Shown here in pieces: positions 63,499-64,000 of a stretch of 64,000 nt of DNA (position 1 is the stretch's first letter; each line of letters begins with the position of its first letter). This stretch comes from Pomacea canaliculata. Taxonomy: Eukaryota; Mollusca; Gastropoda; Architaenioglossa; Ampullariidae. The DNA lies in assembly GCF_003073045.1 (NCBI RefSeq), contig NC_037598.1:8091842-8155841 (forward strand), read 5' to 3'. The notes beneath the pieces are model-generated. The model had not been told where the DNA came from. It made no database searches and worked only from the letters and a program-made list of their open reading frames with translations. A program made the position numbers and the translations under genes.

Positions 63499-64000
63499 AC
63501 AGTTGTGAAAACAATTTACAAGTCATCTGGAGAAATTATCTCGCAAGCCGACACGAATTGCTGACAACTCACACAAGTCAACATGTTGTGGAGTCGAGTG
63601 ATAATACGTCTTGTAAAATCAGCTCACATGTTGACTTGCCTTTTAAATATGAAAATTTACTATGCATGTAAGTTTGTATGTGCCCTGGTGGACTGACGAC
63701 TCAATACGACAAGTCCGGATGTTTACAAAAAACAACACTTCAAAGGGAAACCGAAGCCTTCATTTTATCAGCAATATATTACATATTAACTGGTTTTGGA
63801 GCCGGTAAAATACCGTGTAAATATACAATGCTGGTGTCTATGAAAAGCATGGAGACCTACTAGTATGGGTTTTTTTTCGGAGCTCCCAACAAAGAAAAAT
63901 GTCTATGTCTCTTGCCACCATAGACAATAAAGATGTCTTGTATCTTGTATCTTGTAAGACATGACAGCAAAATATTTATGAGCTCCCATCCCCCCTCTTC
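63499..64000. other. Downstream of copy B; repeat-like tail at the right edge
   Basis: No gene recognised. At 63923-63955 a sequence acaataaagatgtcttgta is followed by three tandem tcttgta units, a form typical of the 3' tail of a non-LTR element or its SINE. The stretch ggagctcccaacaaaga just before (near 63879) recurs in part at the 42123-42178 hairpin. Confidence 0.45.

Noticed and set aside
1-64000. Endogenous viruses, LTR elements, Polintons, CRISPR arrays, rRNA genes
   Set aside because: No capsid, integrase, LTR pair, regular spacer array or rRNA signature was recognised on reading both strands.

Overview
This is an animal nuclear genome window. It has AT-rich, intron-dense, GT-AG spliced genes and introns full of SINEs, LINE fragments and small DNA transposons. 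Gene structures and repeat types fit a lophotrochozoan, most likely a gastropod mollusc; that assignment is inference. I rebuilt each gene by reading splice sites and checking that codon phase carries through every junction. There are no prokaryotic features.

Layout. (1) 1-1724, minus: 5' part of NIT1, running off the left edge. (2) 2071-8906, plus: KIN (Kin17), 10 exons. (3) 12955-22077, minus: IDH3G, the gamma subunit of mitochondrial NAD-isocitrate dehydrogenase, 12 exons. (4) 22470-25035, plus: an ankyrin-repeat SOCS-box protein, 5 coding exons. (5) 26708-35816, plus: PDHB, pyruvate dehydrogenase E1 beta, 12 exons. (6) 40958-51286, minus: MAN1/LEMD3, an inner nuclear membrane LEM protein, 14 exons. 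(7) 52.3-63.5 kb, plus: two tandem paralogues of a gene I cannot match to a named animal family. It joins a PD-(D/E)XK nuclease-like domain to an SF1-type helicase with a possible zinc knuckle. Copy A (52721-56176) is open throughout (846 codons). Copy B (59211-63498) keeps the first half and is broken in the second.

The first six genes are ordinary conserved genes. They sit as divergent pairs (NIT1/KIN, IDH3G/ASB) and convergent pairs (KIN/IDH3G, PDHB/MAN1). Their 3' ends face each other closely and probably overlap. Two mitochondrial dehydrogenase genes lie either side of the ASB gene.

The accessory part is the duplicated nuclease-helicase locus. The pair keeps the same exon phases and a related 5' noncoding exon. 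One segment of about 285 bp, starting before an intron acceptor and covering the P-loop, is about 96% identical while other exons differ much more. This looks like recent gene conversion. The domain plan recalls bacterial NERD-helicase fusions and, loosely, the Schlafen nuclease-helicase layout, so a role in nucleic-acid defence is a reasonable but untested guess.

Mobile elements: two hAT-type MITEs with perfect 8-bp target duplications; two copies of another TIR MITE 50 kb apart with 7-bp duplications; two LINE remnants; and two tRNA-related SINE families with five copies. No retrovirus, LTR element, Polinton, CRISPR array, rRNA or intact tRNA gene was recognised.
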